From the NCBI GenBank assembly GCA_036924085.1, contig JAVGWX010000002.1:151466071-151530070 (forward strand): 64,000 nt of DNA. The letters are read 5' to 3'. The notes under the pieces were generated by a model. That model ran no database searches. It was given only the letters and a program-made list of their open reading frames with translations, and had not been told where the DNA came from. Position 1 is the first letter of the stretch. The number at the start of each line of letters is the position of its first letter. Shown piece by piece: positions 11,028-23,397 of this stretch. The stretch comes from Ariolimax columbianus. Lineage: Eukaryota > Mollusca > Gastropoda > Stylommatophora > Arionidae. Position numbers and translations under genes: made by a program.

Positions 11028-11100
11028 ATGGTCGCAGAGCACTCACTTTTCATGGCAAAGGTACAGGGTTCAACTCCTGTTACAGGCAGCTCCAGTCGAC
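11028..11100 (+). repeat. tRNA-like segment, probable SINE head
   Basis: GGTTCAACTCC at about 11068 fits the RNA polymerase III B box (GGTTCRANYCC). An AGAGC and a CTTTTCATGGCAAAG hairpin-like stretch lie upstream at tRNA-like spacing. The A box is imperfect and I see no full cloverleaf. It is most likely the tRNA-derived head of a SINE, with the body possibly running to about 11200. It is not a functional tRNA gene. Confidence 0.4.
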
Positions 11101-11914
11101 TTAGTTGTAATTTGGTAACTGGCTGACGGTGAGAGAAGAAAAAAGGCAACTGGTAAAGGAACTAGCCACCAAACCTCACATAACTGTGAGTTATCACAGT
11201 AAAGTATATAGCACTTCATTTCCGACCACAGTGCTTGTCGATCGTTACCTTCAACTTCCCCAATACAGAAGAAAACGGAAGTAATGTTTATAGCATGTTG
11301 TCGTGGTAACCACTCTTCAATACGCTCTATATCAGACATGTCCGGAAACTCAACAATCATCCAGGGATCTGTCTCCGCCCGTGTTTCGCGATCGCCTGCA
11401 GGATAGAGTTATCGATTTTGAAGTCACCAGCATGCCGATGCTGCCAGGCATCCATGCTCTGATGCAGATAACAGTCTAGATAAACTGGGCATGTTGTTCG
11501 TACGTTCGGTGAGATTCTACTTAAGCAGATGTTGTATTGTGAGCTCAGGAGAAGCACGCGCTCGACAGGTGACAAAATTGATACGGTAAAAGTACTCCTT
11601 CAAAGCACCTATGAACAGTTTATAAAATAATATCGCTCCCTGAGAGTCGCTTTCTCTGAACAGCTCAGACTGGTGTAATGCTATCACACAGTGTGCTCGC
11701 ATCGGGAAAGAGAGAGTTATAGTTGGGCGCAAAAAAAGCAAGCTTAAAAAAAATCCAGTATGTTGCAAGAGATCCCAATTTCTGAAGCCGTTCAATTTTG
11801 TCCCACGAAGTCTGTCGCGCACTTGTCAGACTGAACATTAAGTAATACGCAGTCCCATCTGAGAGCGCGAGGATAGCGCTGTTGCTATGAGTCACATCTG
11901 AAGAACTGATCACG
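11101..11914. other. No gene recognised
   Basis: Contains overlapping short open frames on the minus strand without recognisable motifs. The left end may be SINE body. Confidence 0.45.
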
Positions 11915-12170
11915 TGTCCCTGACGCTGTCGCTATCTACAAACAGTCTTATCTGAAAACCCGGGCCAGACGCTGTCGCTATCTACAAACAGTCATATCTG
12001 AAGACGCGTGCCTGGCGCTGTTGCTATCTACACACAGTCATATCTGAACACGCGTTCCTGACGCCGTCGCTATCTACAGTCATATCTGAACAAGTGTCTC
12101 TGACGCTGTCGCTATCTGTAAACAGTCATATCTGAACACGCGTTCCTGACGCTGTCGCTAGCTACATTAG
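11915..12170. repeat. 46-bp minisatellite, about 5 copies
   Basis: Units begin ACGCTGTCGCTATCTACAAA and continue CAGTCATATCTGAACACGCG. The fourth copy lacks four to five bases. A half-copy lies just upstream at about 11874-11914. Confidence 0.92.
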
Positions 12171-14306
12171 CTCTGGGAATCTACTATTGTTTTCAAGTCC
12201 GTACTGATACCACCAGAAAAGGGTTATCCGTCAAAATGCACATAATGAATTGACTTCCCAATGTCATAAATAGAGAATTCCTCAGCTTAAGAGATGCATG
12301 CGCGAAAAAAAAAATGGAAGAACCGCTACATCTTCCTTGTTCTGCGATTACGAAGCAAGGACATACACATTACACAAACCCGAGCTTCAAATGCTCATAA
12401 ATGTAGTATTTTTGAAAGATGGTCCACATACCGAGGACGCAAATAACACAGCTATGGTACCTCGCCATTTGTAAACACGGCCATACAAGACTCGACTGGG
12501 TCAATCTCAACTACAAATGTTCTGGCATGTGCGCGGACTGAAAAAAATCCGGCAAGTACGACCATCATCCCACGCAAAAGGCAGTGATTCAGAGCCACAT
12601 GCCAACCTATGGCCTGCTATGATTATACTGTCACGTAATGGCTAACACCAAGGACAAACCTGAAGGCAGGCCAGAATGAAGATATATTGCGGAAGAGTCT
12701 GACGGACTCTATGGAAAACATCTACTCAGCAGGGCAGAAGAGGAACGGCTAAGTGTATCGTCTTCCTCTTTTACTTATATTTCCCTATTGTTTTATTATG
12801 TATTTATGCTAAGGTCAGTTATTTAGAGACATATTACCACCATGAAGAGTTGCTTCAAGTCTCCTGAACTGCGTTGTGTGAAGTTTCGTCTCCATGAATT
12901 AGTAATAGTTTCGCAGTTGCAGTCCTATATAAATTGTTAATCTGTCTGTGTGTACTGGTTGTCTGTGCGGACATACGTGTGATGCGGCCTATGTTAATAT
13001 GGTAAATGGCTATTCAATATGGTATGTCCCATGTTCATGAGCGACAGTGCCACTTGCCCCGCTTAATCGAGGCAGTGGCAATTGTCGCGCGTTTGTTCGA
13101 CTTTCCTTACGGACTTCCCTTTGAACGTCCTCAAAATGGCTTATGATGGTGAGTTGAAGTATCTTTGCACACATGCGGAGCATGATGATGAAGGTGGACC
13201 CAGTTAAGCTGTCCTTGGCTTTATCTGCGTGTCGCTTACTACTACGGAGATTTTGTAGATTCCCTGCCTCGTTAACACGACTGCAATTAAACAGGCTGTT
13301 TCCAGTGAGGAGTCTTTTCCAATATATCCCCCCGTACTAAGCATTTGTCCCATCAGAACGATGTTTCTGACCAGACGTTAGTCTTCTCTCTCTTCTCGCT
13401 TGGATACTTTTATTTTTTATGGATTGTGATTGCTTGTTCATGTTGTTCTCTTCTTTTTCCTTCCTTTGCTGACTTGCTTGCTATCTATTTTCCTGTTATG
13501 CCACTCAATTTAAAAATGAATTTCACGTTTTCAGTCCACCTTTGCTTCGAGACACATTGGGGATTTTAAGTTTACAGGTGCACGCTTTTGCTTTGACTAA
13601 GACAAGACAGAATGCTGTTGATTTATGTCAAATTGTATGTCATTTGCCTAGAACGTTGTGTGTAACAGGGTCAATACAGGAACATTGTCATACTAGAAGC
13701 ATGTCGTTAGCTGGGACCAACAGTTTGGTTACATGGTCATTATCTGTTAGTTTCAGTGCGGAAGGAATCATGATAACTGAGAAAGAATCGCCACCAATCG
13801 CACAGACTGACACAGTACTATTCCTGAGGGAGTTCAGAGACATGAGATAACAAGAATAGATGAGGCTATCAAAAGAGATAATCGCTGAACAAGTCAATTC
13901 ACATCAAAGCCTTCTTTAACTTTGTGCAAGAGGGTGTTTTGTTTTTCCGTACTAAGTGCAGCAGACAATGCAAGGCTCCGATTGGCTTATTTAGTCATCT
14001 TCTAACTCATGCGAACAGCGACAGCTGACAAAGTAGACCTCGTTTATTACCATGGACGACCAGCACATGGTTTAGACGAAAACATACATTTGCAGAGTAA
14101 AAACAATGCTGTTGTAGGCCACTCGTACTTGAGTTAGTTTTGGTCTCAGTGAACTGTATTTTATGGCAAGTGACAATGGCTCTCCATTCACCTCAATTGA
14201 CATTTGAGAAGCTAGACTGGGGCCTTTCTGAATGTAGTGCAATGTGAGACTCTTCGGTAAGCTTCCCATTACGGGAGTCACAGTGTCGGTGCTCAACCTA
14301 TTTGGT
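12171..14306. other. No gene recognised
   Basis: No domain or RNA signal. Two moderately open short frames around 13.3-13.85 kb lack motifs and start context. Confidence 0.45.
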
Positions 14307-15005
14307 CAGACTGCTGTAACCCAACATGTACCAGTCAACACGACCGTGGATGTCAGGTGGCGTCCTCACCTCATTAGTCAGACTGCTGTAACCCAACATG
14401 TACCAGTCAACACGACCGTGGATGTCAGGTGGCGTCCTCACCTCATTAGTCAGACTGCTGTAACCCAACATGTACCAGTCAACACACACGACCGTGGATG
14501 TCAGGTGGCGTCCTGACCTCATTAGTCAGACTGCTGTAACCCAACATGTACCAGTCAACACGACCGTGGATGTCAGGTGACGTCCTCGCCTCATTAGTCA
14601 GACTGCTGTTACCCACCATGTACCAGTCAACACGACCGTGGATGTCAGGTGGCGTACTCACCTCATTAGTCAGACTGCTGTAACCCAACATGTACCAGTC
14701 ACCACGACCGTGGATGTCAGGTGGCGTCCTCACCTCATTAATCAGACTGCTGTAACCCAACATGTACCAGTCAACACGACCGTGGATGTCAGGTGACGTC
14801 CTCACCTCATTGGTCAGATTGCTGTAACCCAACATGTACCAGTCAACACGACCGTGGATGTCAGGTGGCGTCCTCACCTCATTAGTCAGGCTGCTGTAAC
14901 CCAACATGTACCAGTCAACACGACCGTGGATGTCAGGTGGCGTCCTCACCTCATTGGTCAGACTGCTGCAACACAACCTGTTTCTAGCGAGCACGACCGT
15001 GGATG
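14307..15005. repeat. 72-bp minisatellite, about 10 copies
   Basis: Tandem 72-bp units containing CAGACTGCTGTAACCCAACA, TGTACCAGTCAACACGACCG and TGGATGTCAGGTGGCGTCCT. Copies are about 95% alike. One carries a 4-bp ACAC insertion near 14482 that shifts the frame. The period is a multiple of three, so both strands read as 24-residue repeats over long runs. Confidence 0.96.
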
Positions 15006-15914
15006 ACATGTGGAGGTCCTGACAAGTATGTTCCCGTGACCCTAAATGCTCTTAGCGTTTTCCGAGCAGTGGTTAGCGATGAAACCCAACCGATCGGTAT
15101 TGAGATACTACTCGTTAGAAAATGTAGAATCGAACGACTACCACGCTGAGAATAGGTGACTGAGAAGGTGGTCCTACCCGTCTCGGACAAGAAACTACGT
15201 GTCAGAAGGAAAGCATAATACAATGAATGCTACACTTAAAGAATACCATAAAAATTGAGTAAAAGTATGATTCAAATCCTTCAAGCATAAATTACTGGGA
15301 ACTTAATGGGCTTATTACCTCCCACCATTCACAGAAACAACGAACAAAACCTGATAGTTTTACTGCATAATTATCTGTTATAATGTCTGCTGTAGAAGCA
15401 TACTTCCGTATATCGTAGAGTAATGGACGAATGGCCTAGACGGTTTTTTTGTGATCGGAAGAATTACGAGACAGAAAAGGAAAAGATCCATCAGTCATCT
15501 GCTCCCAAAACCAGATATTTTAGCTGACTGTCATTTGTAACTGAACGGGCTCTATTCTCGTGAGATGGCCCATTCATTTTATTTTCTGTCTTGATATGTA
15601 TTCGGCAGAGTCTGTAACATATACCCCATTTCTGATGTCCTTATTTATCATTCTATTTCTCCTCGTGATATTTATAACGTGTATCATTTCACACTCCATC
15701 CTCGATGGCGTCTGACACTAGTAACATAGAGTATGTGAAAACCAAATTGTATGGGGCTATGTTGGGGAATATAAAAAAACAACTATAAGACATTATGGTG
15801 ACAATTATTACACATTTATCTCTGGTTTAATTCAGTCCTGTTGTTTGGCTCTGGTATATTGAGAACAGCAAATACAGCCAGCAAATAAAAGGGAGAATAC
15901 AACTAGAACCTTAA
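15006..15914. other. No gene recognised
   Basis: AT-rich spacer between two arrays. Nothing supported. Confidence 0.5.
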
Positions 15915-16225
15915 CATGACATTATCTTCTTATACAAAATAATTAAATTGACTCTTTGAAATGGCATTTTCTGCTCATACAAAATAACTAAATTAACTCT
16001 TTGATATGACACTGTCTGATCATACATAATATGTAAAGTAACGCTTTTATATGATATTGTTTGCTAATGCAACATAATTAAGGCATTATTTGATATGACT
16101 TTGTCTGTTCTTAAAAAAAAAAAAATTGTGTAACTCTTTGATTTGACTTTGTCCGTTCATACACAATAATGCATTTAACTCGTTGATATGATTTTATCTG
16201 TTCATTCACAATAATTCAGGTACCA
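15915..16225. repeat. Degenerate 44-47-bp tandem repeat, about 6-7 copies
   Basis: Diverged units share CTCTTTGATATGAC, TTTGTCTGTTCATAC and AAAATAATTAAATT. The CTCTTTG word recurs at 15953, 15997, about 16042 and 16134. One unit is extended by an A run at about 16112. This array is older than the neighbouring minisatellites. Confidence 0.75.
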
Positions 16226-16435
16226 TTTTAACTGCTCCTCGTATACATCTGCTTATGTATATGTATTATAAAAACATTTCTTCTGTTCTGTTATAGAAAA
16301 CAAACATTAGAACCACTACGTCTCCATATCACGTAACGATAAGGTACAGCATACTGACGAAGACACCCTTCCCCCTCCACGTGTTGTCAGATTATGGTTA
16401 AACTTACTGATCAAAACGACACATTACATCAGCCC

Positions 16436-17072
16436 ATGTACTACATTATATCTGGGGTAGTTGTCTCGCCGCCGCGACTCAATTTCAACCAAAGCGATCT
16501 CAGTCCCGCCAGGCGGAGCGATAGCGCGGGCTTGCGGAAAACGCTAGCCTGTCTTTCCCCGTAGAGCGATTGGGGTGCGGTTTGTTGTGGCGTCTCCTCC
16601 ACCGAGGTGCGCTTGTCTGGTCCGTATCAGGAAACGTGGTCCGTCCGTGGTGATTTATCTAAGGCTTATAGCAGAGCTCGAAAGTTCGTCTCGCTGGTGG
16701 TCAGACTCTCGCAAAGAGCTTGTGACCGGCAAATGGAAAGCAGGAATCGTGCCTCAAGGCCCTGCGTTCTCCTCCGGAGAAGGGCAGGCCGGCAGGCCAA
16801 ATTGTCTCTAGTCCCAGTGAAATTCATCGCCGAGGTCGTTGGGATCCGTTCTGCACAGAGCGCTGCCATCCCTCCTCGAGCGAGCCCGGTCGTTCGGTCG
16901 TCTGGTGCGTGTAGGAGGCCCCTGTCAGGCGGTCCTAGGTCGACGGAGTGAGGGACGGGTGGAACAACCGTCCGTCCGTCCCGTCAGTCGGTCCCTGCGG
17001 CAGTCCCAGTGAGGCTTTTCACACACCCTTCCTCCGCCGACCGGTGTGTGCTGTACGTACGTCTCCGACAGA
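16436..17072 (+). other. 5' external transcribed spacer-like DNA upstream of 18S
   Basis: The base composition switches abruptly from AT-rich to GC-rich at about 16445 and stays GC-rich up to the 18S start. Words such as CCGTCCGTCC, CGGTCGTCTGG and CCTCCGCCGACC are typical of animal rDNA spacer. With its position directly 5' of the small-subunit start, the simplest reading is part of the 5' ETS of an rDNA unit. ETS sequence is not conserved enough to confirm this by eye. Confidence 0.6.
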
Positions 17073-18418
17073 TATCTGGTTGATCCTGCCAGTAGTCATA
17101 TGCTTGTCTCAAAGATTAAGCCATGCATGTCTAAGTTCACACTGTCTCACGGTGAAACCGCGAAAGCTCCTTAAATCAGTCGAGGTTCCTTAGATGACAC
17201 GATCCTATTTGGATAACTGTGGCATTTCTAGAGCTAATACATGCTTACCAAGCTCCGACCCTCTCGGAAAGAGCGCTTTTATTAGTTCAAAACCATTCGT
17301 CGTTTCCCCTCGCGGGGTTGCGGCGTCCCCACTGGTGACTCTGGATAACTTTGTGCTGATCGCATGACCTCATGTGCCGGCGACGCATCTTTCAAATGTC
17401 TGCCCTATCAAATCTCGATTCTACGTGACATGCCTACCATGTTTGTAACGGGTAACGGCGAATCAGGGTTCGATTCCGGAGAGGGAGCATGAGAAACGGC
17501 TACCACATCCAAGGAAGGCAGCAGGCGCGCAACTTACCCACTCCCGGCACGGGGAGGTAGTGACGAAAAATAACAATACGGGACTCTTTCGAGGGCCCGT
17601 AATTGGAATGAGTACACTTTAAACCCTTTAACGAGGATCTATTGGAGGGCAAGTCTGGTGCCAGCAGCCGCGGTAATTCCAGTTCCAATAGCGTATATTA
17701 AAGTTGTTGCAGTTAAAAAGCTCGTAGTTGGATCTCAGGCGCAGGCGAGCGGTCCGGCTCGCGCCGGTTCACTGCCCGTTGTCTCCTGCCCTACCGTCTG
17801 CCGGCTCTCTCCCACGGGTGCTCTTTGCTGAGCGTCCTGGGTGGCCGGCTCGTTTACTTTGAAAAAATTAGAGTGTTAAAGCAGGACTCGGCTGCCTGAA
17901 TAATGGTGCATGGAATAATGGAATAAGACCTCGGTTCTATTTTGTTGGTTTTTGGAACTGGAGGTAATGATTAACAGGGACAAACGGGGGCATTCGTATT
18001 GCGGCGTTAGAGGTGAAATTCTTGGATATCCGCAAGACGAGCTACTGCGAAAGCATTTGTCAAGAATGTTTTCATTAATCAAGAACGAAAGTCAGAGGCG
18101 CGAAGACGATCAGATACCGTCGTAGTTCTGACCATAAACGATGCCGACTAACGATCCGCAGGAGTTGCTTCGATGACTCTGCGGGCAGCTTCCGGGAAAC
18201 CAAAGTGTTTGGGTTCCGGGGGAAGTATGGTTGCAAAGCTGAAACTTAAAGGAATTGACGGAAGGGCTCCACCAGGAGTGGAGTTTGCGGCTTAATTTGA
18301 CTCAACACGGCCAAACACTGACATGATTGACATGCCGAGAGCACTTTCTTTTGGTCTAAGATAGAACGGTTGCTGGAATTAGACTCTCGAAAATCTGGGG
18401 CTACCCTCTAAGTAACTT
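17073..18418 (+). rRNA. 18S small-subunit rRNA, 3'-truncated and diverged (likely pseudogene)
   Basis: Starts with TATCTGGTTGATCCTGCCAG (usual animal start TACCTGGTTG). Universal segments follow in order: GTAGTCATATGCTTGTCTCA, AAGCCATGCATGTCTAAG, GGAGAGGGAGCATGAGAAAC, GTGCCAGCAGCCGCGGTAAT, GTTGCAGTTAAAAAGCTCGT, GAACGAAAGTCAGAGG, GATACCGTCGTAGTTC and GGAATTGACGGAAGGG. Conservation is strong to about 18310, which covers roughly the first two thirds of an 18S. The rest of the molecule is replaced by much-eroded sequence. Substitutions hit normally invariant bases: ATTCCAGTTCCAATAG instead of ATTCCAGCTCCAATAG, ACGGCGAATCAG instead of ACGGGGAATCAG, and an altered CGAAAGCTCCTTAAAT. No ITS, 5.8S or 28S follows. 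The sequence style is molluscan. Most likely a dispersed rDNA relic. Confidence 0.93.
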
Positions 18419-18430
18419 GATTGTCTCGCT

Positions 18431-18578
18431 AAAGGAATTTACGGAAGAGCACCACCAGGAGTGGAACCTGCGGCTTAATTTGACTGAACACGCCAATACT
18501 GTAGAACGACTTACAAATCAGGAGCACTACCGTTGGGTCTAATAATGAACGTACGCTGGTATTAGACTCACGGAAGAC
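18431..18578 (+). repeat. Diverged tandem duplicate of the 18S segment at about 18251-18395
   Basis: AAAGGAATTTACGGAAGAGC, CACCAGGAGTGGAACCTGCG and GGCTTAATTTGACTGAACAC repeat the 18S block at 18250-18308. The downstream part (GAGCACTACCGTTGGGTCTA, GGTATTAGACTCACG) matches 18340-18385 (GAGCACTTTCTTTTGGTCTA, GGAATTAGACTCTCG). The two copies lie about 180 bp apart and have diverged independently. Confidence 0.82.
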
Positions 18579-19440
18579 AAGTCAGCTCTCTAACACTCTA
18601 AAGGAAAGAACGCTAAGGAAATCGTGTCTAACCCCGCAGAAACCGCAGATTTCAAATACCTGGCCACTGACAAACAAAAGCCCTCAATCCCGCCCAAAAT
18701 CTCAGCACCAATGCAATGGGAGGCTCCTATAAGTTCGGGACCTGGGGCCCGCGTCCCAGCCCTATCCGGTAGAGCCGCAGAAAGAGGTCTCTGCCGTACG
18801 CCGATCAAAGCGGGCGGACAGCTGCTTGATACTCACCTTATACGGCGATGGGGTGCGAAACCACCAACATAAGACTTAGTTCCTGGTGTCGAAAACAGTA
18901 GAGCAGCCACCTCACTGTGAACTGTCGAGACTCAACCAATGACCATGAGATATGTCCGCACACTAGGCGAATAACATCTCTGTGACATTACCAGGCTTGT
19001 CCTCTGGTTAAATGCACTTCTGCTTCGATATCTACCTCTGTACGTTATCAGACATATAGCTATCATGCTGGACGCAGAAGAGATGCAGACCAGCGGACAT
19101 TGCACACCTGCCCCCCTGTGTCAACATCCCAGGTGGCGGGGAATGCTAGGCGTTCCATCTCTGCATAGAAGCCAAGAAAATAAAGGGAGAAAGAGATACC
19201 CCACTCACATGCAAATGCTACGGTTCTGGCAGGACGTGACGATCCTGGGGTACAGACACACTGGACTGCCTCTCTTCCGAGTAAACCAGTACATATCATA
19301 TCTCATATCATCTCACATATCTTCATCGCCCCCTATAGACACCAGTAGTGAAGACTCGATAGTCTGGTAAGACAACTTCCATAAGAGAGACAACTCTGAT
19401 CATAAACAACTGATGCCTTGCAGATAGGCTGGGGACAGCC
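18579..19440. other. Unassigned link between 18S relic and family A LINE
   Basis: No further rRNA and no gag-like zinc knuckle is visible. An 82-codon open stretch at 18624-18872 is moderately GC-rich but lacks motifs. This could be the LINE 5' region (ORF1/5' UTR, eroded), rDNA spacer, or unrelated sequence. Confidence 0.4.
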
Positions 19441-19485
19441 AAAGGCTAAGCAGGGCATCCCTACAGAAACGCCTGTTGAAATCGG

Positions 19486-20625
19486 ATGCACGGGGCCGCA
19501 AGCCTAACAAAACAGTGCAACGTAAATCGCAGCATGATGACAGTACAACCGATTAGAAAAACGCATGGCGCTTATCCTGCTGAGTCCCGCCAGGCAGCGT
19601 TAGTGCCGGGCCTCACGCCTCGAAGGGGCCCACCCTTGACTACTGGAGGTCACCCACCCATGTGTCCTGGAGTCAAGGCACATGGCTATGGAACAACCTT
19701 TATTGACCAAAATCTCAAGAACCTCAAAATACTACAGAGGAATGCGGAGGGAGTCATTAACAAAAAACTTTCCCTAACACATCACCTGCATAAAGGTTAG
19801 ATTGACGTGGCATGTATCCAGGAAACGCACCTCAACAAAAACCATAAATACTTAATCAGAGGATACCAGACCTTCCGTCTCGATAGAGAAGGCCACAAAG
19901 GAGGGGTCCTGATACTGACCAGAAACTGCATACCGAGTAGCGCGGTATCTGTCAATCACACCGGAAAAGCAGAAATTGTAGGAGTTGACATAATGGATCA
20001 AGAGACGAAGCTCCGCATTTTCAATCTGTACGGACCACCAAATAGAGACCTATCGCTCTCGAGTATGGAGGTCAGAGACTCCAACTGCATAGTAGTTGGA
20101 GATTTCAACAGCCACTCGGAGAGATGGGGATACTCTGACACAGACAGCAGAGGTGACGAAGTGGAAGATTGGGAGATAGATGCAAATGTCTCCCTAATCA
20201 ATAGGCCGGAGGATAGCCCTAGCTTCTATTCAAGAACATGGCATACCACCTCGACTCCAGATTTGGCCTTCTCCACACATGACATACACCATAAAATAGA
20301 CCGCCAGGTGCTAAACCAACTGCCAGGTAGCGACCACAGGCCGATCAGGCTAACCATTGACATGGAAGTAGGCCCACAGGAAACAAAACCGCTCCCACGT
20401 TGGAATTACAAACGAGCCGACTGGGACAGATTTGCAATCCTGACAGATGGGCTGTGTGAAACCATCAACACACGAAACACCAAAATGAAGCCCATGGTGG
20501 AAAGCCTAAGCAATGCAATAATGCAAGCCGCCACTAAAACCATCCCAAGAGGAGCTAGGAAAAACTATAAGCCCTACTGGAATTATGAGTTGCAGAAAGT
20601 GGAAGATGCATTTAACAAATGCTAG
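19486..20625 (+). pseudogene. Family A ORF2, endonuclease part
   Basis: One frame interrupted by a TAG at 19798. The N-terminal end is proline/glycine-rich (to about 19690). The apurinic/apyrimidinic-type endonuclease then follows: LKILQRNAEGVINKK (the QxN motif), VACIQETHLN (catalytic Glu), GGVLILTR, FNLYGPPNR, CIVVGDFNSHSERWGY (catalytic Asp-Asn), TPDLAFST and LPGSDHRPIRL (catalytic Asp-His). All the main catalytic residues of the family are visible. The frame ends at a stop at 20623; the homologous reading continues in the next frame from about 20585, indicating a one-base frameshift. The start is uncertain; a TGA lies three codons upstream of the ATG at 19486. Confidence 0.88.
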
Positions 20626-22534
20626 GAACATGGCAGAGCCAGAAAAATCCATGGAGGCAAACATCGCCCTCAAAGCCGCCACGACGATATACAAACACAC
20701 TCTTAAGCAAACAGCAAGAGAACGCCGGAAAAGTAAAACGGAAAGCCTAAACCTGGACAAAGACGGGAACAAGCTATGGAAGCTAGTCAGAGCCATGAAC
20801 GACGAAACCCCGTCAAATAAACAAATTACCATCAAGCAGGGCGAGAACTTGATCACAGGTAAGAAAGCCGCAAACGCCTTTGTCGATCACTATGCCAGAG
20901 CAAACCACATCGAGGTCCCTGCAGATAAGCATACTGACATTAGCGAAGAGCTAAAGGGGCACGACAACATGAATACGGCACCTGAAGATCACATGATGGC
21001 CAAATTAACAATGCGCGAAATGGAAGAGGCTATGTAAATATTAAAGAAAAGGAAATCTCCCGGAAAAGACGGGATAACAAACGAAATGCTGATGGGGCTG
21101 GGCCAAACAGCGAAGAGGAAACTGCTATCGGTCCTGAAACAAAGCTGGAAAAGGGGAATTGTACCCCAGGCATGGAAAGACGCAATACTGGTACCAGTAC
21201 CAAAAACAGGAAAGGATAAAACAGATCCAAATGGATACAGGCCCATCAGCCTACTGAGCTGTGTCGGCAAGCTGATGGAACGGATGCTAAATACCAGACT
21301 GATGTGGCATCTGGAAGAAAAACGAATACTAATTCCACAGCAAGCCGGCTTTAGACAGCACAGATCCACTGAGGACCAGGTCATCTTCATAGCCCAAGAG
21401 ATAGAAGATGCCTACCAGGCACAGAAACACACAGTAGCTGTTTGGGTGGATCTGGAAAAGGCATTTGACAAAGTCTGGAAAGACGGACTTAGAGTCAAGC
21501 TAAGAAGTGATGTTTGTGGAAAAATGTACAATTGGATCAACCACTACATCAAACAAAGAACGGCCAGAGTCCAAGTACAATGGCAGATGAGCAAAAAGGT
21601 GACACTCGAGCAGGGAGTACCCCAAGGGGGAGTACTGTCACCCACACTCTTCCGGGTATATAAAAACGATATTACAGAGAATATACCAAGAAGAGTCCAT
21701 AGCTCAATGTTTGCAGACGATCTGGCTATGTGGACCTCTGAAAAGAATCTCACCATAGCAAGAAATCGGATGCAGACGGCCCTAACATCGCTGGAAGAGT
21801 GGGCGAACTCATGGCTGGTTAAAATAAACGAGGAGAAAACCACAGGCACAATATTCTCGCTTTCATTAAAACCCCAAAATACTAAATTAAGTCTAAATGG
21901 CAAATTCTTGCAGCCAAACGACAACCCAACCTATCTGGGAGTCACATTTGATCGGCGCAGGACATGGAAAAGTCAGATTGAGAGAAACCGAATGAAAGCC
22001 AGAGAAAGAATGGCAATCATGAGGAAACTTGCTGGCACAATCTGGGGAGCAGACGAAGGCATACTAAAGAAACTGTACACTGGAAGAGTGAGACCAGTTC
22101 TCGAGTATGGCATTGCGGCATGGACAACAGCAGCGAAGGCGAACTTCGATAAAGTTAGCAAACTTCAAAACCAAGCCATGATAATTATAACAGGTGGCAT
22201 GAAGTCAACGCCAATTGTAGAACTTGAAAAGATTACAAAACTGCAATCCATGACCGATAGAAGAGACTGCAGAGCCCAGCTGCAGTCAGAGAAACTCCGA
22301 AGACTGACCGACCATCCAATGCACCAGAGACTAAACAATATGGGAAATTGGAAACTAAAGCGGAGAAACTTTGCAGAAATAGCTAAAGCAAAGATGCACG
22401 AAGATCCCATAAACGCACTAACAACACCAAAACCCATCACTACTGTACGAAAACCTACCTGGAGGCAGGATATATTTCCAGAGGTGGTAGAAAATATACC
22501 AGGTATTGCAAACAAAAACTGCCAGACTGAATAA
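20585..22534 (+). pseudogene. Family A ORF2, reverse transcriptase part
   Basis: Linker followed by RT in one frame, broken by a TAA at 21035. Visible blocks: KSPGKDGITNEML (21055), AWKDAILVPVPKTGKDKTDP (21170), GYRPISLLSCVGKLMERML, QQAGFRQHRSTEDQ (21340), VAVWVDLEKAFDKVWKDGL (21435, first catalytic Asp), LEQGVPQGGVLSPTLFRVYK (21605) and SSMFADDLAMW (21705, catalytic Asp pair). The thumb has NPTYLGVTFDR, RPVLEYGIAAW, LQNQAMIIITGGMKSTPI and LRRLTDHPM. The catalytic residues are intact, so the loss of function comes from the stops and frameshift. The frame ends at a TAA at 22532, just before RNase H. Confidence 0.92.
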
Positions 22535-22569
22535 GAAAGGAGAGATACTACCCTAAGCTTCATAACGAA

Positions 22570-23290
22570 ACGCTACCCAAGCATGGACTGGACCCATGCA
22601 TACACCGACGGTTCTGTAACAAATACTACACAGAACGGAGGGGCAGGAGCATTCCTGAACCTACCAAATGGCAGAACAATAACACTGTAATTCGCTTCTG
22701 GTAAGTACACAAGCAATTTCAGAGCGGAGGCAGAGGCACTGAGGGCGGCAGTGAAAGAAATGGTGACACACAGTGAAAATGAAAGCCATATAGTCCTGCT
22801 TACAGATGCTCTCGCCGTAGTCACAGCGCTAAAAAGCCAGAAAAATTCTGAGCTTAATGACTTAAGAGCAGCACTCTGCAAACTGTGCCAGCAGTCCGCA
22901 TCAAAAAGGGTAGTGGTACAGTGGGTCCCATCACACTGCAACATCCAAGGCAACGAGGAGGCAGACAGACTGGCAAAAGAAGGTGCAAGACTACCACAAA
23001 CAGATACTAGTATGACGTACGAAGAGTCAAAACGGCTTATCAAAGCCAGATATATGACCAAATGGGAAACCGAACATACTGGTTACACCAAAAACGATGC
23101 CTATTACCAGTTGAACCGAAGAAAGCAGGTCGTTGTCTTTATACTTCGCACTGGCCACAATAGACTGAGGTACCACCTATACAACAAATTGAAGATAGGG
23201 TGTACCGACGAATGCCCGTGCGGTACTGGTAAAATGACCGCTGAACATCTGCTGCAGAACTGCCCGACATACGAGGATCAGAGAGAGTAG
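22570..23290 (+). pseudogene. Family A ORF2, RNase H and Cys-His tail
   Basis: Same frame as the RT. HAYTDGSVTNTTQNGGAGAF (22595), an in-frame TAA at 22688, FRAEAEALRAAV, VLLTDALAVVTALKSQ, VVQWVPSHCNIQGNEEADRL (22915) give the D-E-D-D set of RNase H. A MTYEESKRLIKARYMTKWE segment and GCTDECPCGTGKMTAEHLLQ follow; the second is a Cys-His motif common at the ends of I-group ORF2. The role would be removal of the RNA strand during element copying. It ends at a TAG at 23288. The 3' UTR still reads as LYGSGDSLRMTAAFF, parallel to the 4.8 kb copy. Confidence 0.9.
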
Positions 23291-23397
23291 ATGTGGCCAT
23301 CACCAGTGGAACTGCAAGACAAGCTCTATGGCAGTGGCGACAGCCTCAGGATGACCGCCGCTTTTTTCGAAAAAAAATTGGTTACTGTCTGACTGCG

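Noticed and set aside
13345..13850. Overlapping plus-strand frames of 74 and 102 codons as a possible small host gene
   Set aside because: No motif, no splice or polyadenylation support visible, and codon content looks random.
17073..18418. Functional 18S gene
   Set aside because: Last third missing, invariant positions changed, internal duplication, and no ITS or 5.8S downstream.
16503..19625. Shared AGTCCCGCCAGGC with similar following bases at 16503 and 19583, possibly a LINE 5' sequence in the ETS
   Set aside because: A 13-base match is expected by chance in a window this size and the extension is weak.
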